A stretch of 64,000 nt of DNA from Gymnodinialimonas sp. 57CJ19 (GCF_038396845.1 NZ_CP151587.1:2206001-2270000); one strand, 5' to 3'. Numbered from the stretch's first letter, positions 1-8,924 are shown. Program-made: numbers and translations. Notes: generated from the letters alone by a model not told the origin.

Positions 1-64
1 TACGGTCACCGGAAGGCGATGTTTCAGCCCCCCACATGGGGCCTGAAAATAATCCGCATGTTTT

Positions 65-93
65 TGATCCAATCCCATGGGGCAGGCGTATCA
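65..93 (+). promoter_or_regulatory. Candidate ChrR/RpoE-type sigma factor promoter
   Basis: A TGATCC hexamer at 65-70 sits about 50 bases before the start of the lipid-remodelling operon. TGATCC is the known -35 element of the singlet-oxygen sigma factor RpoE in Rhodobacter, and that sigma factor controls similar genes there. The -10 partner would fall near 88-93 (GTATCA), which is a weak match. The call rests on the hexamer plus the nature of the downstream genes, so it is an inference. Confidence 0.45.
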
Positions 94-119
94 GTTACAC
101 CTAACCCTCCGGAGTTCCG

Positions 120-1400
120 ATGCCCTTTGACGCCCGCCCGATCGCCCCTCAACGTATTGCAATCATTGGCGGAGGTATCTCTGGTCTTGCGTCGGCTTAC
201 TTGCTTGCGCGCCATCACGCGGTCACGATTTTTGAGGCCGCGCCTCGGTTGGGCGGCCACGCCCGTACGGTGATGGCGGGGCGCAATGGGGATCAGCCCG
301 TGGATACGGGCTTTATCGTGTTCAACTACGCCAATTACCCGCATCTGACGCGGATGTTTCAAGACCTCGACGTTCCGGTGAAAAAAAGCGACATGAGCTT
401 TGGGGCCTCGGTCGATGGCGGAAAAGTTGAATACGGCCTGCGCGATCTTGGGGCCTTGGCGGCGCAGCGGCGCAACCTGCTGCGGCCCGGTTTCCTGCGC
501 ATGGTCCGCGATATCTTGCGCTTCAACGACAAGGCCGAGCGTTACGCCACCGACGACAGCGCCACCATCGGAGAGCTGATGGACGACCTGAGCTTGGGCG
601 ATTGGTTCCAGCGGTATTACCTGATGCCCCTGTGCGGCGCGATCTGGTCCACCCCGCCGTCCGAAATCCGCGCCTTTCCCGCCCGTGCTTTGGTGCAGTT
701 CTTCCGCAATCACGCGCTGCTGAGCGCGTCGGGCACGCATCAATGGTGGACGGTGGATGGCGGCAGCATTGAATACGTCCGCCGTCTGGAGCAGCACCTT
801 CGCGCCCATAGCGTCACGATCCGCACGGGTACGCCGGTGCAGCAAGTGGTGCGTGCCGCGGGGGGCGTATCCGTTGTGACGGGGCAGGGGGAGCCTGAGC
901 CCTTCGATCAGGTGATCTTCGCCTGCCATTCCGACCAGGCCTTGCGCCTGTTGCAGCAACCAACAGCGCAAGAACGCGCGGCGCTGTCGGCCATGCGCTT
1001 CCAGGACAACCAGATGATCTTGCACCGCGACACCAACCAGATGCCTCAGCGCCGCGCGGTGTGGTCCAGTTGGGTGTATAAGGCTGACACCACGCGACCA
1101 GAGCCCGCCATCGGCGTCACCTATTGGATGAACCGCTTGCAAGGAATCGGAGAGGCGGACCCGCTTTTCGTGTCGCTCAACCCCTCAACCGAGGTGCCGC
1201 AGCATTTGATTTACGATCAGACAACCTTCCGCCACCCGGTCTTTGACGGGCCAGCCTTGGCCGCGCAGAAGCAGCTGACGGCGATGCAGGGGCAGAATAA
1301 CACGTGGTTCGCAGGGGCTTACACGCGCCACGGTTTCCACGAGGACGGATTTGCCTCGGCGGTGCGGATCGCGCGGATGATGGACCGGCAGGTGGCCTGA
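120..1400 (+). CDS. Flavin amine-oxidase-like FAD/NAD(P)-binding oxidoreductase (COG2907 type)
   Basis: The 426-residue protein opens with a classical FAD-binding Rossmann motif, IAIIGGGISGLASAYLL at about residues 14-30, followed by the E at the end of beta-2 and the GGHARTV segment typical of amine-oxidase or phytoene-desaturase flavoproteins. A C-terminal FAD contact (NTWFAGAYTRHGFHEDG) lies near residue 395. Members of this group are usually encoded beside cyclopropane-fatty-acid-synthase-like methyltransferases, as here, and are thought to oxidise or desaturate modified acyl chains. A CCGGAG ribosome site precedes the ATG. Its stop overlaps the next start (TGATG), so the genes are translationally coupled. 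The substrate is not visible from sequence. Confidence 0.85.
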   Translation: MPFDARPIAPQRIAIIGGGISGLASAYLLARHHAVTIFEAAPRLGGHARTVMAGRNGDQPVDTGFIVFNYANYPHLTRMFQDLDVPVKKSDMSFGASVDGGKVEYGLRDLGALAAQRRNLLRPGFLRMVRDILRFNDKAERYATDDSATIGELMDDLSLGDWFQRYYLMPLCGAIWSTPPSEIRAFPARALVQFFRNHALLSASGTHQWWTVDGGSIEYVRRLEQHLRAHSVTIRTGTPVQQVVRAAGGVSVVTGQGEPEPFDQVIFACHSDQALRLLQQPTAQERAALSAMRFQDNQMILHRDTNQMPQRRAVWSSWVYKADTTRPEPAIGVTYWMNRLQGIGEADPLFVSLNPSTEVPQHLIYDQTTFRHPVFDGPALAAQKQLTAMQGQNNTWFAGAYTRHGFHEDGFASAVRIARMMDRQVA

Positions 1401-2152
1401 TGCATCGGCCGGAACATATCGCGGGCACCACGACCCATCGGCGCAAGGGCGCAATCAAGCACCACTTTAGCTATGGTGTTGATTTCGTGCTGATAGATCC
1501 CGAGGCCAGTGCGCCGGGTCCGGCCCTGTTCGGGCGCAATCGCTTCAACCTGATGGCGGTCCGGGATCGTGACCACGGCGGCCCGATGTCCCAAGGGCGC
1601 GGCCCGGTCTGGGCGCGGAAAGTGCTGGAGCGTCATGGGCTTCCCGGCGACGGCATTGACCTGCGCCTGCTCACGCAGCCAAGCTATCTTGGCTATGGGT
1701 TCAACCCCGTCAGCTTCTGGCTCGCACAGCGGGACGAGGCGCTGGTTGCGGTCATCGCCGAAGTCTCAACCCCTTTTGGCGACCGTCATTCCTACCTTTG
1801 CCATTCCCCCGAATTTGCCCCGATCACGGCGCAGACGCGGATCACGACGCAGAAATCGCTTCATGTCTCGCCCTTCCAGGAGGTGGCCGGAGATTATACA
1901 TTCCACTTCGATATCCAACCCGATCGCATCGCGATCAACATCCTGCATCGCAACGGCGATCAGGGCATATCGGCCAGCCTGTATGGTCCCCGTGCACCCC
2001 TGACAAACCGGGTCATACTGGGGGCCAGCCTGCGCCGCCCCTTGGGCGCGATGCGCACCATGGCGTTGATCTACTGGCAGGCCCTGCGACTGAAATTGAA
2101 GGGGGCTGTGTATCGCCCCCGGCCAACGCCGCCAAAATCGGAGGTAACTTAA
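1400..2152 (+). CDS. DUF1365 family protein
   Basis: A 250-residue protein that I recognise as the DUF1365 family by features such as GYGFNPVSFW, the HVSPFQ segment and an HFDIQPDRI-like stretch. The start at 1400 was chosen because its ATG overlaps the TGA of the preceding gene and removes 32 unsupported N-terminal residues. DUF1365 proteins almost always sit between a COG2907 flavoprotein and a cyclopropane-type methyltransferase, which is the arrangement here, so a role in the same acyl-chain modification is likely. No biochemical function is established for the family as far as I know. The TAA stop overlaps the next ATG. Confidence 0.85.
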   Translation: MHRPEHIAGTTTHRRKGAIKHHFSYGVDFVLIDPEASAPGPALFGRNRFNLMAVRDRDHGGPMSQGRGPVWARKVLERHGLPGDGIDLRLLTQPSYLGYGFNPVSFWLAQRDEALVAVIAEVSTPFGDRHSYLCHSPEFAPITAQTRITTQKSLHVSPFQEVAGDYTFHFDIQPDRIAINILHRNGDQGISASLYGPRAPLTNRVILGASLRRPLGAMRTMALIYWQALRLKLKGAVYRPRPTPPKSEVT

Positions 2153-3309
2153 TGTTATTCCTTACCAAACGCGTGAAGCACGACTTCCTGGAAAGCTGCG
2201 CCCGTATCCGCCAAGGCACCTTGCGCCTGCGCACGCCCGAAGGCGAGGTGCATGATTTCGGCGACGGCGGCACCGCGGCCGAGATCGAGATCCACGATTG
2301 GTCCGTTGTAACCTCACTTGCCGCGCGCGGTGATATCGGCCTGGGCGAAACTTATGTGGCGGGTCTGTGGGACACGCCATCTATTGCCGATCTGACCGAA
2401 GTGGCCGTGCGCAACATGGAGAAGCTTGAAGGCTACGCCTATCCCGGCTTCTGGAACAACCTGAAGTTTCTGGCCGCCCACCGTCTGATGCGGGCCAATT
2501 CCGTGCGCGGGGCGGCGCGGAACATCCGCGCCCATTACGATGTGGGCAACGAGTTTTATCAGCTGTGGCTGGACGAGACGATGACCTATTCATCGGCGCT
2601 CTTTGCGCCCGGTGATGATGATCTCGGCCGGGCGCAGAACCGCAAATACGACCGGATTTTGCGGCATTTAGGCAGTGGAGAGCGGGTGTTGGAGATCGGC
2701 TGCGGGTGGGGCGGTTTTGCCGAACGCGCCGCCGAGCATGGGCGCGATGTGACGGGGCTTACGATCTCTCCCAGCCAAAAAGGCTACGCCGATGCGCGTC
2801 TTGATGGACGCGCCGAAATCCGCCTTCAGGATTACCGGAAATGCGACGGGAAGTTCGACAACATCGTTTCAATCGAGATGATCGAGGCGGTGGGCGAAAC
2901 CTATTGGCCCACGTATTTCGCGACCCTGAAAGACCGGCTGGCAGACCGGGGGCACGCGGTCATTCAGGCGATTACGGTGCCGGACAATTACTTCAAGACC
3001 TACCGCAAAAGCTCGGATTACATCCGCCACTACACCTTCCCCGGCGGCATGTTGCTCTCGGACGCGGTCATCGCAGATCAGGCAAAGCGGGCAGGGCTGG
3101 TGGTGAAGGACAGCCACGCCTTTGGGGCTGACTATGCCCGCACCCTGTCGATATGGAGCGACCGTTTGGACGCACAGGCTGACCGCATCCGGCGCTTGGG
3201 TTACTCCGACAGCTTCCTGCGCAACTGGCGCTACTATCTGGGCATTTGCGCGGGCTCGTTCTCTGCGGATCACACCAATGTTGTGCAAGTGGAACTGGCC
3301 CATGCCTAA
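2152..3309 (+). CDS. cfa: Cyclopropane-fatty-acyl-phospholipid synthase family methyltransferase
   Basis: A 385-residue SAM-dependent methyltransferase of the Cfa family. Visible features are the AHYDVGNEFYQLWLDETMTYSS substrate-region segment near residue 122, the SAM motif LEIGCGWGGFAE near residue 181, and the YIRHYTFPGG segment near residue 284. The start at 2152 has a strong GGAGGT site 6 bases upstream and overlaps the DUF1365 stop. The family methylates unsaturated acyl chains in membrane phospholipids; members next to COG2907 flavoproteins include the Rhodobacter enzymes of the singlet-oxygen response and of furan fatty acid synthesis. Which of these reactions this copy performs cannot be told from sequence. 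Confidence 0.9.
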   Translation: MLFLTKRVKHDFLESCARIRQGTLRLRTPEGEVHDFGDGGTAAEIEIHDWSVVTSLAARGDIGLGETYVAGLWDTPSIADLTEVAVRNMEKLEGYAYPGFWNNLKFLAAHRLMRANSVRGAARNIRAHYDVGNEFYQLWLDETMTYSSALFAPGDDDLGRAQNRKYDRILRHLGSGERVLEIGCGWGGFAERAAEHGRDVTGLTISPSQKGYADARLDGRAEIRLQDYRKCDGKFDNIVSIEMIEAVGETYWPTYFATLKDRLADRGHAVIQAITVPDNYFKTYRKSSDYIRHYTFPGGMLLSDAVIADQAKRAGLVVKDSHAFGADYARTLSIWSDRLDAQADRIRRLGYSDSFLRNWRYYLGICAGSFSADHTNVVQVELAHA

Positions 3310-4039
3310 TCGCGAGACCATCTGGATCATCGGCGCCAGTGACGGTATCGGTGCGGCCCTTGCCCGGGCTTGGGCTGACAAAGGCGCGCGGTTGATCCTG
3401 TCGGCCCGCTCCGAGGGGGCGTTGCAAGATCTCGCCGAAAGCCTTGGCCCCGATCACGTGGCGCTGCCCCTGGACGTGGCGGATCGGAGCAGCCTTGTGG
3501 CGGCGGCCGAGACCATCGCAAGCATCGGCCCGTTGGACCGTGTCGTCCACTTGGCGGCGATGTATGACCCCGGCAAAGTCGCGGAAGTGGACCCGGACAC
3601 TGCCGCCAAGATCGTTACCGTGAACCTCACTGGAACGTTCCATATCTCCCAAATCGCCCCGCCGCTGTTGCGCGAAGGCGGGCAACTGGCGCTTTGCGGA
3701 TCGGTAGCGGGGTATATCGGCTTGCCGCAGGGGCAAATCTACTCGGCCACGAAGGCGGGGGTGATGAACCTGGTGCAATCGCTTCGGGCCGAGCTTTCAG
3801 GCAGCCGCGATGTGCGTCTGATAAGCCCCGGTTTCGTCGATACACGCCTGACCCAACGCAACAACTTTACCATGCCCGCCATGGTCACCCCCGAGGTCGC
3901 CGCGCGTGCGATTATCGACGGGCTGAACTCCCGCCGGTTCGAAGTCCATTTCCCGCGCCGCTTCACCTACGCCCTGAAATTGCTGAGCGTTCTGCCCTAT
4001 TGGGCCGCGCTGCCCCTGACGCGGCGGTTGACGCAATGA
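3302..4039 (+). CDS. Short-chain dehydrogenase/reductase (SDR)
   Basis: A 245-residue classical SDR. The cofactor motif GASDGIGAAL lies at about residues 11-20, the catalytic serine is in LCGSVAGY, and the YSATK catalytic Tyr/Lys pair lies near residue 150. The ATG at 3302 overlaps the end of the methyltransferase gene by 8 bases, so a separate start far upstream is unlikely. It probably reduces or oxidises an acyl or aldehyde product of the same lipid pathway. The last 40 residues, ending ALPLTRRLTQ, carry a hydrophobic stretch (ALKLLSVLPYWAALPL) that could associate with the membrane. Confidence 0.85.
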   Translation: MPNRETIWIIGASDGIGAALARAWADKGARLILSARSEGALQDLAESLGPDHVALPLDVADRSSLVAAAETIASIGPLDRVVHLAAMYDPGKVAEVDPDTAAKIVTVNLTGTFHISQIAPPLLREGGQLALCGSVAGYIGLPQGQIYSATKAGVMNLVQSLRAELSGSRDVRLISPGFVDTRLTQRNNFTMPAMVTPEVAARAIIDGLNSRRFEVHFPRRFTYALKLLSVLPYWAALPLTRRLTQ

Positions 4040-4073
4040 ACGCAAGTTTCCATTCTTTCACTGGAGTCCATCC

Positions 4074-4472
4074 ATGAATATTCTGATCCTTTATATTGCC
4101 ACCGCCTTAATCTTCTTTGCCGCCGACGCGGTCGGTCTGCGTTTGTTGGTCAAGCCAGTGTTTGATCGGCACATCGACCACCTCTATGCCGAAAGCTTTC
4201 GCGCGGTGCCGGCGGCGCTGTTCTACCTTGGCTATGTGGGGGGCATTTTGTGGTTTGTGTCCCTGCCAGCCTTGCGGGCAGGTGACCCGTCCGCGGCGCT
4301 GATCGGTGGTGTGATATTGGGCCTGATGGCCTACGGTACGTACGAGTTTACCAACTTCGCCACCTTGGCGGATTGGACGGCCGAGCAGGTCATCGTGGAC
4401 ACCCTTTGGGGCGGCGTGTTGACGGGTTTTGCCGCCTGGGCCGGGGTGATGGTGACCCGCGCAATGGTCTAG
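4074..4472 (+). CDS. DUF2177 family membrane protein
   Basis: A 132-residue integral membrane protein with four predicted hydrophobic spans, recognisable as DUF2177 by the FAADAVGLRLLVKPVF beginning and the YGTYEFTNFATL segment. DUF2177 proteins frequently end operons that carry COG2907, DUF1365 and Cfa genes, and this one begins 34 bases after the SDR stop, so it is very likely the last gene of that operon. Function is unknown; a role in membrane lipid handling is only inferred from the neighbourhood. Confidence 0.8.
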   Translation: MNILILYIATALIFFAADAVGLRLLVKPVFDRHIDHLYAESFRAVPAALFYLGYVGGILWFVSLPALRAGDPSAALIGGVILGLMAYGTYEFTNFATLADWTAEQVIVDTLWGGVLTGFAAWAGVMVTRAMV

Positions 4473-4479
4473 AGGCGTC

Positions 4480-4587
4480 GGCAGTGCACTGTCTTTGACG
4501 AAATATTTACCTTCGGGCAGCTACCTTCGTTCTTGTCCTTCGGCCGTGATCGGCTGAGGGATTGGTCTTCGCACGATATGCACTGCC
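4480..4587. repeat. Widely spaced 9-bp inverted repeat
   Basis: GGCAGTGCA at 4480-4488 is the exact reverse complement of TGCACTGCC at 4579-4587. The first arm also contains a 10-base palindrome, CAGTGCACTG, at 4482-4491. The pair encloses about 90 bases of the gap between the DUF2177 gene and the desaturase gene. It could close a structured RNA or be a pair of protein sites. No gene lies in the gap (4473-4672). Confidence 0.45.
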
Positions 4588-4672
4588 TTCAGAATGGGGG
4601 CTATGCATCCCGCGCGTGACCTGCCACTAACGCACGAGGGCAATTGACGTCCCAAGCGCGAAGGAGACTCGA

Positions 4673-5668
4673 TTGCAACCATCTGACTGGACCCGCATCC
4701 TTGCGAAATACCGCGAGCCGAACCATTCGCGCAGTATTTTCGAGGTGGCCGTAACCCTTGCCCCCTTTATCGTGATTTGGGCATTGGCGTGGTGGTCCTT
4801 GTCGGTCAGCGCTTGGTTGGCGTTGGCACTGGCGGTGGCGAATTCCACATTTCTGGTGCGACTGTTCATGATCCAGCACGATTGCGGCCACGGCGCGTTC
4901 TTCAAGAACCGTAAAGTGGGCGATTGGTTGGGCCGTTTCATCGGCGTGCTGACGCTGACGCCCTATGACGTGTGGCGTCGCAACCACGCCATGCATCACG
5001 CGACCACGGGCAATCTGGATCATCGCGGCACGGGCGACCTGCCAACACTGACCGTGCGCGAATATCGCGCCAAAAGCTGGGTCGGGCGTGCACTGTACCG
5101 CTTGGTGCGTAACCCGTTGTTCTTGTTTGGGGTCGTGCCGTTCTACACCTTCTTCCTCCAAAACCGGTTGCCCATTGGCGTCATGCGCGGGGGCTGGCGT
5201 TACTGGATCAGCGCCCAAGGCACAAACCTGTGCGTTGCGGCGATTGTGGGGGTGTTGTTCTGGCTTGGCGGGCTGAAGGTCGTGCTGTTGATCTTCTTGC
5301 CCACGGTGTTTCTGGCGGCTGTTGTCGGCATGTGGCTGTTTTACATCCAACACCAGTTTGAAGATACGGTTTGGGACCGCGACGGCGATTGGACGATCCA
5401 GGACGCGGCCCTGCACGGCAGCTCTCACTACGATCTTCCCGCCGTACTGCGCTGGCTGACCGGTAATATCGGCGTTCATCACGTCCATCACCTAGCCAGC
5501 CGTATCCCGTTCTACCGCTTGCCCGAAGTGATGCGTGACCACGATGTTTTGGCGCAATCTCAGCGGATTACCCTTTGGGAAAGCTTCAAATGTGCCCGTC
5601 TGCATCTGTGGGATGAAGAGAGCCGCAAATTGCTGTCCTTCGCGGCCGCCCGGCGTTTGGCGGCTTAA
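4673..5668 (+). CDS. Membrane fatty acid desaturase
   Basis: A 331-residue acyl-lipid or acyl-CoA desaturase of the membrane di-iron family. The three histidine boxes are present: HDCGH near residue 68, HAMHH near residue 104 and HHVHH near residue 271. Hydrophobic segments at about 25-60 and 200-235 fit the usual four-span fold. The start is probably the TTG at 4673, because an AAGGAGA ribosome site ends 5 bases before it; there is no in-frame ATG before the first histidine box that would leave a complete protein. It follows the Cfa operon with a 200-base gap and may act on the same acyl chains. Confidence 0.85.
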   Translation: MQPSDWTRILAKYREPNHSRSIFEVAVTLAPFIVIWALAWWSLSVSAWLALALAVANSTFLVRLFMIQHDCGHGAFFKNRKVGDWLGRFIGVLTLTPYDVWRRNHAMHHATTGNLDHRGTGDLPTLTVREYRAKSWVGRALYRLVRNPLFLFGVVPFYTFFLQNRLPIGVMRGGWRYWISAQGTNLCVAAIVGVLFWLGGLKVVLLIFLPTVFLAAVVGMWLFYIQHQFEDTVWDRDGDWTIQDAALHGSSHYDLPAVLRWLTGNIGVHHVHHLASRIPFYRLPEVMRDHDVLAQSQRITLWESFKCARLHLWDEESRKLLSFAAARRLAA

Positions 5669-5738
5669 CGCGCCGGGTGTTTTTGTTATGGTGATCTGAA
5701 GCGCTCTGTCCGATGGGCGCGACCAGATGGGATAGCCG

Positions 5739-6551
5739 ATGACAGACGATGCCGATGCCGTCCGCGCGTGGTGGCGCACCTCGATCATTGATATGGAACC
5801 TGGCAAGATCGCCTTTCGCGGCCACCCGGTTGAGGCGCTGATCGGCGCAGTCAGCTTCCCGCAAATGATCTGGCTGATGACCCGCGGCGATCTTCCCACG
5901 CCCGAGCAAGGGGCGCTGCTAGAGGCAGCCTTGGTGGCGGGCGTTGACCACGGCCCGCAAGCGCCGTCCATCGCGGCGGCGCGGATGGCAGCGACCTGCG
6001 GCGTTGGCCTGAACAACGTGATGGCAACGGGGGTGAATATGCTCGGCGATGTCCACGGCGGTGCGGGGGAGCAATGCGCCGAGCTTTACACAGACATTGC
6101 CGGTCGCATGGACGCGGGCACCCCGCAAGACGCGGCCCTTGACGCGGCCCTTGCCGATTGGCGCACGGCTCACGGCAAAATCATCCCGGGCTTTGGTCAC
6201 CGCTTCCACAAACCCACCGATCCCCGCGCCCCGCGCCTGATGGGCTTGGTGCGAAAGGCCGCGAAAGCGGGCGTGGTGCAGGGCGGTTTCGCCGACATTG
6301 CCGAGGCGCTGCAAACGCGGATCGGCCAAGACCGAGGCGCTCCCATCGCGATGAATATCGACGGGGCGACAGCGGTGATCTTCTGTGAGTTGGGCTTCGC
6401 GCCGCCCCTGGCGCGGGGCCTGTTTTGCTTGTCGCGCTCTGTCGGCATCCTCGCCCACGGGTGGGAGCAGATGCAGCAGGGGGGCCGAAACAAGGGCCCG
6501 ATGCCCCCGGCCTACCTGCCACGCTACATACCGGACGCGGGCGAAACCTAA
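5739..6551 (+). CDS. Citryl-CoA lyase-like member of the citrate synthase family
   Basis: A 270-residue protein with a citrate-synthase fold signature but much shorter than true citrate synthase (about 430 residues). Matching segments include IAFRGHPVEALIG, the MLGDVHGGAGE histidine segment near residue 106 and IIPGFGHRFHK near residue 147, which carries the second active-site histidine. These short proteins are generally annotated as citryl-CoA lyases, or as unassigned synthase-like proteins. The gene is preceded by a 70-base gap and is convergent with the helicase gene, the two stop codons overlapping by 4 bases. Confidence 0.75.
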   Translation: MTDDADAVRAWWRTSIIDMEPGKIAFRGHPVEALIGAVSFPQMIWLMTRGDLPTPEQGALLEAALVAGVDHGPQAPSIAAARMAATCGVGLNNVMATGVNMLGDVHGGAGEQCAELYTDIAGRMDAGTPQDAALDAALADWRTAHGKIIPGFGHRFHKPTDPRAPRLMGLVRKAAKAGVVQGGFADIAEALQTRIGQDRGAPIAMNIDGATAVIFCELGFAPPLARGLFCLSRSVGILAHGWEQMQQGGRNKGPMPPAYLPRYIPDAGET

Positions 6552-8707
6552 GACGGATCGCGCCGCTTGGTCGCCTTTGGGGCGCGGGGTTTGCGCGGCT
6601 TCGGCGCGCCTTTTCCACCGGTCTCAGCGGCGGCCGCGCGGCGGGCTTTGTTCTTCTTACTGTTGGGTTTGCCGGTTGTGGGCGCACCTAGACGTGCCCC
6701 GGGATTAGCCGCCGCTTTACCCTCGGGCCGCGTGGGGCGCTCAAACCCTGCGCCGCCGTCGGGCTTGCTGTTCTTGTGGCGTGGCTTGCGGGCCTTCCAC
6801 GGCTCGGCCTGTGGTAAATCCGGCTTGCTCTCGGCCGCGTTATGGCGCGGCTTGCCGCCAGTGGCGGACTTCTTCGGCTTCTTCTTGCGCGGCTCTGGCG
6901 CGTCGTTCCAATCAATCGGCTTGGAGTGCCCCGGCTTTGGGGCGCTCGGTTTTGGAGCGCTCGGTTTTGGCGCGTCATGGTCGCGTGGCGCAGGCTTGGG
7001 CCCGCGACGATCATTGGACTTGTTGGTGCGCGGTTTGCGATCTTGGGGGGCATCGCCACGGGGCGGGCGCGGGCCGCGATCCATGGTGGGGGCGCTGTCC
7101 AAACGGGTCAGCGCCGCGCCGTCTTCAAGCTGCATCTTGCCACCAATGGCCGACAGGAAGCCATCGACGGCGCTTTCGCGCAGCTCAATGAACGAAGCTT
7201 CGTGATGAATGCGGATTGCGCCCACATCTTCGCGGCTGATCTTGCCCATCTTGCACAGCATCGGCAACAAGCGACGCGGCTCTGCGCCCACCGCTTGGCC
7301 CCCGGCAAGAGAGAACCAGACGCTCGGCCCGAAGGGTTTGCGTTCGGGCGCGGCGGTGATGTCAGACAATTCTTCCGGGGCGGAACGCTTCTCGCGGTAC
7401 ATCCGCACATAGGCGGCGGCCAGTTGCTCGGCGGAATACATCTCGGCCAAACGCGCCACCGCGTCGCGGTTGGCGGGCTCAACTTCCGCCTCCCAATCGC
7501 TGCTTTGCATCATCCGCTCATCATCTTTCGCGGTGACTTCTTCGGCCGAAGGTGCGTCGGCCCAAATGGCGGTCAGCTTGGCCCACCCCAACAGGCGTTG
7601 CGCTTTCTTGCGGGCAGCTGGCGGCACGATCAGGGCAGAAACCCCCTTGCGTCCAGCGCGGCCCGTGCGGCCGGACCGGTGCAACAACGTGTCTTGGTTC
7701 GTGGGCAATTCGGCGTGGATCACCAGCTCCAAGTTAGGCAAGTCAATGCCGCGCGCCGCCACATCAGTGGCCACACAGACCTGTGCCCGTCCGTCGCGCA
7801 TGGCTTGCAGCGCATTGGTCCGCTCCGATTGGGTCAATTCCCCCGACAGGGCCACGACCGAGAAACCCCGGTTCGACAGCCGCGTCGTCATCCGGTTCAC
7901 CGTAGCGCGGGTGTTGCAGAAAACGATGGCATTGGGCGCCTCGTAGTAGCGCAAGACGTTGATGATCGCGTTCTCGGTGTCACGCGCCGACACGGTCATT
8001 GCCCGATATTCGATGTCCGAATGCTGCTTTTCGCCGGTCGTTGTAGCGATGCGCTCGGCGTTTTTCTGGTAGTTCTGTGCCAGCTTGGCAATCGCGCCGG
8101 GCACCGTGGCCGAGAATAGCAGCGTCTGCCGGTCTGAGGGCGATTCCTCCAGAATGAACTCCAGGTCCTCCCGGAAGCCCAGGTCCAACATCTCGTCGGC
8201 CTCGTCCAACACCACGGCTTTCAAGCCGGACAGGTCGATCGACCCGCGCATGATGTGGTCCTTCAGGCGGCCGGGCGTGGCTACGACGATATGGGCGCCC
8301 CGGGCCAAGGCGCGGCGTTCGTCGCGCATGTCCATGCCCCCCACGGTCGAGGCCAAGACCGCCCCCGCATGGGCAAACAGCCAGCTCAACTCGCGCTTGA
8401 CCTGCATCGCCAATTCGCGTGTCGGCGCGATCACCAGGGCCAAGGGCGCACCCGCGGTTCCAAACTCTTCCGCCTCGCCAAACAGGCCCGGCGCAATCGC
8501 CAGGCCAAAGCCCAAGGTCTTACCCGACCCCGTCTGCGCCGAGACCAGCATATCCTTGCCGGTCAATTCCGGGTCCGAGACCGCCTGTTGCACCGGGGTA
8601 AGGGTGTCATACCCCTTGGCGTCGAGGGCTTTTTGAAGGGCCTGTTTCACGTCTAATCCACTTTCATCAACACGCAGCGCCTCAAGGGCGGTCGCAAGGG
8701 GCCGCAC
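6548..8707 (-). CDS. DEAD-box ATP-dependent RNA helicase with DbpA-type RNA-binding domain
   Basis: A 719-residue helicase of the DeaD/CsdA/DbpA group. The core contains AQTGSGKT (motif I, about residue 57), PTRELA, TPGR, LDEAD (about residue 165), SAT and HRSGRTGRAG. A DbpA-type RNA-recognition domain follows at about 465-540. The last 180 residues are a basic, proline- and lysine-rich tail with repeated KPSAP units, likely an unstructured RNA-binding extension. Such enzymes remodel structured RNA in ribosome assembly and cold adaptation. The listed start is a GTG with an AAGG site 6 bases upstream; a second GTG at 8650, giving VKQALQKALDAKG, fits the usual family N-terminus equally well. 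Confidence 0.88.
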   Translation of the reverse strand: MRPLATALEALRVDESGLDVKQALQKALDAKGYDTLTPVQQAVSDPELTGKDMLVSAQTGSGKTLGFGLAIAPGLFGEAEEFGTAGAPLALVIAPTRELAMQVKRELSWLFAHAGAVLASTVGGMDMRDERRALARGAHIVVATPGRLKDHIMRGSIDLSGLKAVVLDEADEMLDLGFREDLEFILEESPSDRQTLLFSATVPGAIAKLAQNYQKNAERIATTTGEKQHSDIEYRAMTVSARDTENAIINVLRYYEAPNAIVFCNTRATVNRMTTRLSNRGFSVVALSGELTQSERTNALQAMRDGRAQVCVATDVAARGIDLPNLELVIHAELPTNQDTLLHRSGRTGRAGRKGVSALIVPPAARKKAQRLLGWAKLTAIWADAPSAEEVTAKDDERMMQSSDWEAEVEPANRDAVARLAEMYSAEQLAAAYVRMYREKRSAPEELSDITAAPERKPFGPSVWFSLAGGQAVGAEPRRLLPMLCKMGKISREDVGAIRIHHEASFIELRESAVDGFLSAIGGKMQLEDGAALTRLDSAPTMDRGPRPPRGDAPQDRKPRTNKSNDRRGPKPAPRDHDAPKPSAPKPSAPKPGHSKPIDWNDAPEPRKKKPKKSATGGKPRHNAAESKPDLPQAEPWKARKPRHKNSKPDGGAGFERPTRPEGKAAANPGARLGAPTTGKPNSKKNKARRAAAAETGGKGAPKPRKPRAPKATKRRDPS

Positions 8708-8803
8708 CTAACGCCTTGCACCGCAGAAGTATAGGGCACTCGCGCGTCACGGTTAGTGCCGCAACGTCGCGCTCGTGCGCCTTTCCGAAAGCGCGCCGTC
8801 CCT

Positions 8804-8856
8804 GCTTCCTTGTTCCAGAAATATCCTGGGGGGTTTGGGGAGCTAGCCCCCAAGGC
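8804..8856 (-). repeat. Intergenic hairpin repeat, subtype 2 (copy E)
   Basis: Read on the minus strand, a TTGGGG/CCCCAA hairpin is followed by CCCCCCAGGATATTTCTGG and AACAAGGAAG. The same hairpin-then-GGATATTT arrangement is found at 19610-19660. It lies in the gap between the S8 peptidase and helicase genes. Confidence 0.5.
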
Positions 8857-8886
8857 CAGCGCTTGCCCCAAACACGCCAATCGCTG

Positions 8887-8924
8887 AAAAAATTGCCCGG
8901 CAACCAAGGGGATGGCTGCCGGGC
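8887..8924 (-). terminator. Rho-independent terminator of the S8 peptidase operon
   Basis: On the minus strand, GCCCGGCA (8924-8917) pairs with TGCCGGGC (8902-8895) and is followed by AATTTTTTC. It lies about 50 bases after the peptidase stop, so it terminates that minus-strand operon. Confidence 0.8.

Noticed and set aside
24-1142. 372-codon open frame on the minus strand
   Set aside because: It is opposite a plainly recognisable flavoprotein gene and has low-complexity His/Arg-rich content typical of shadow frames.
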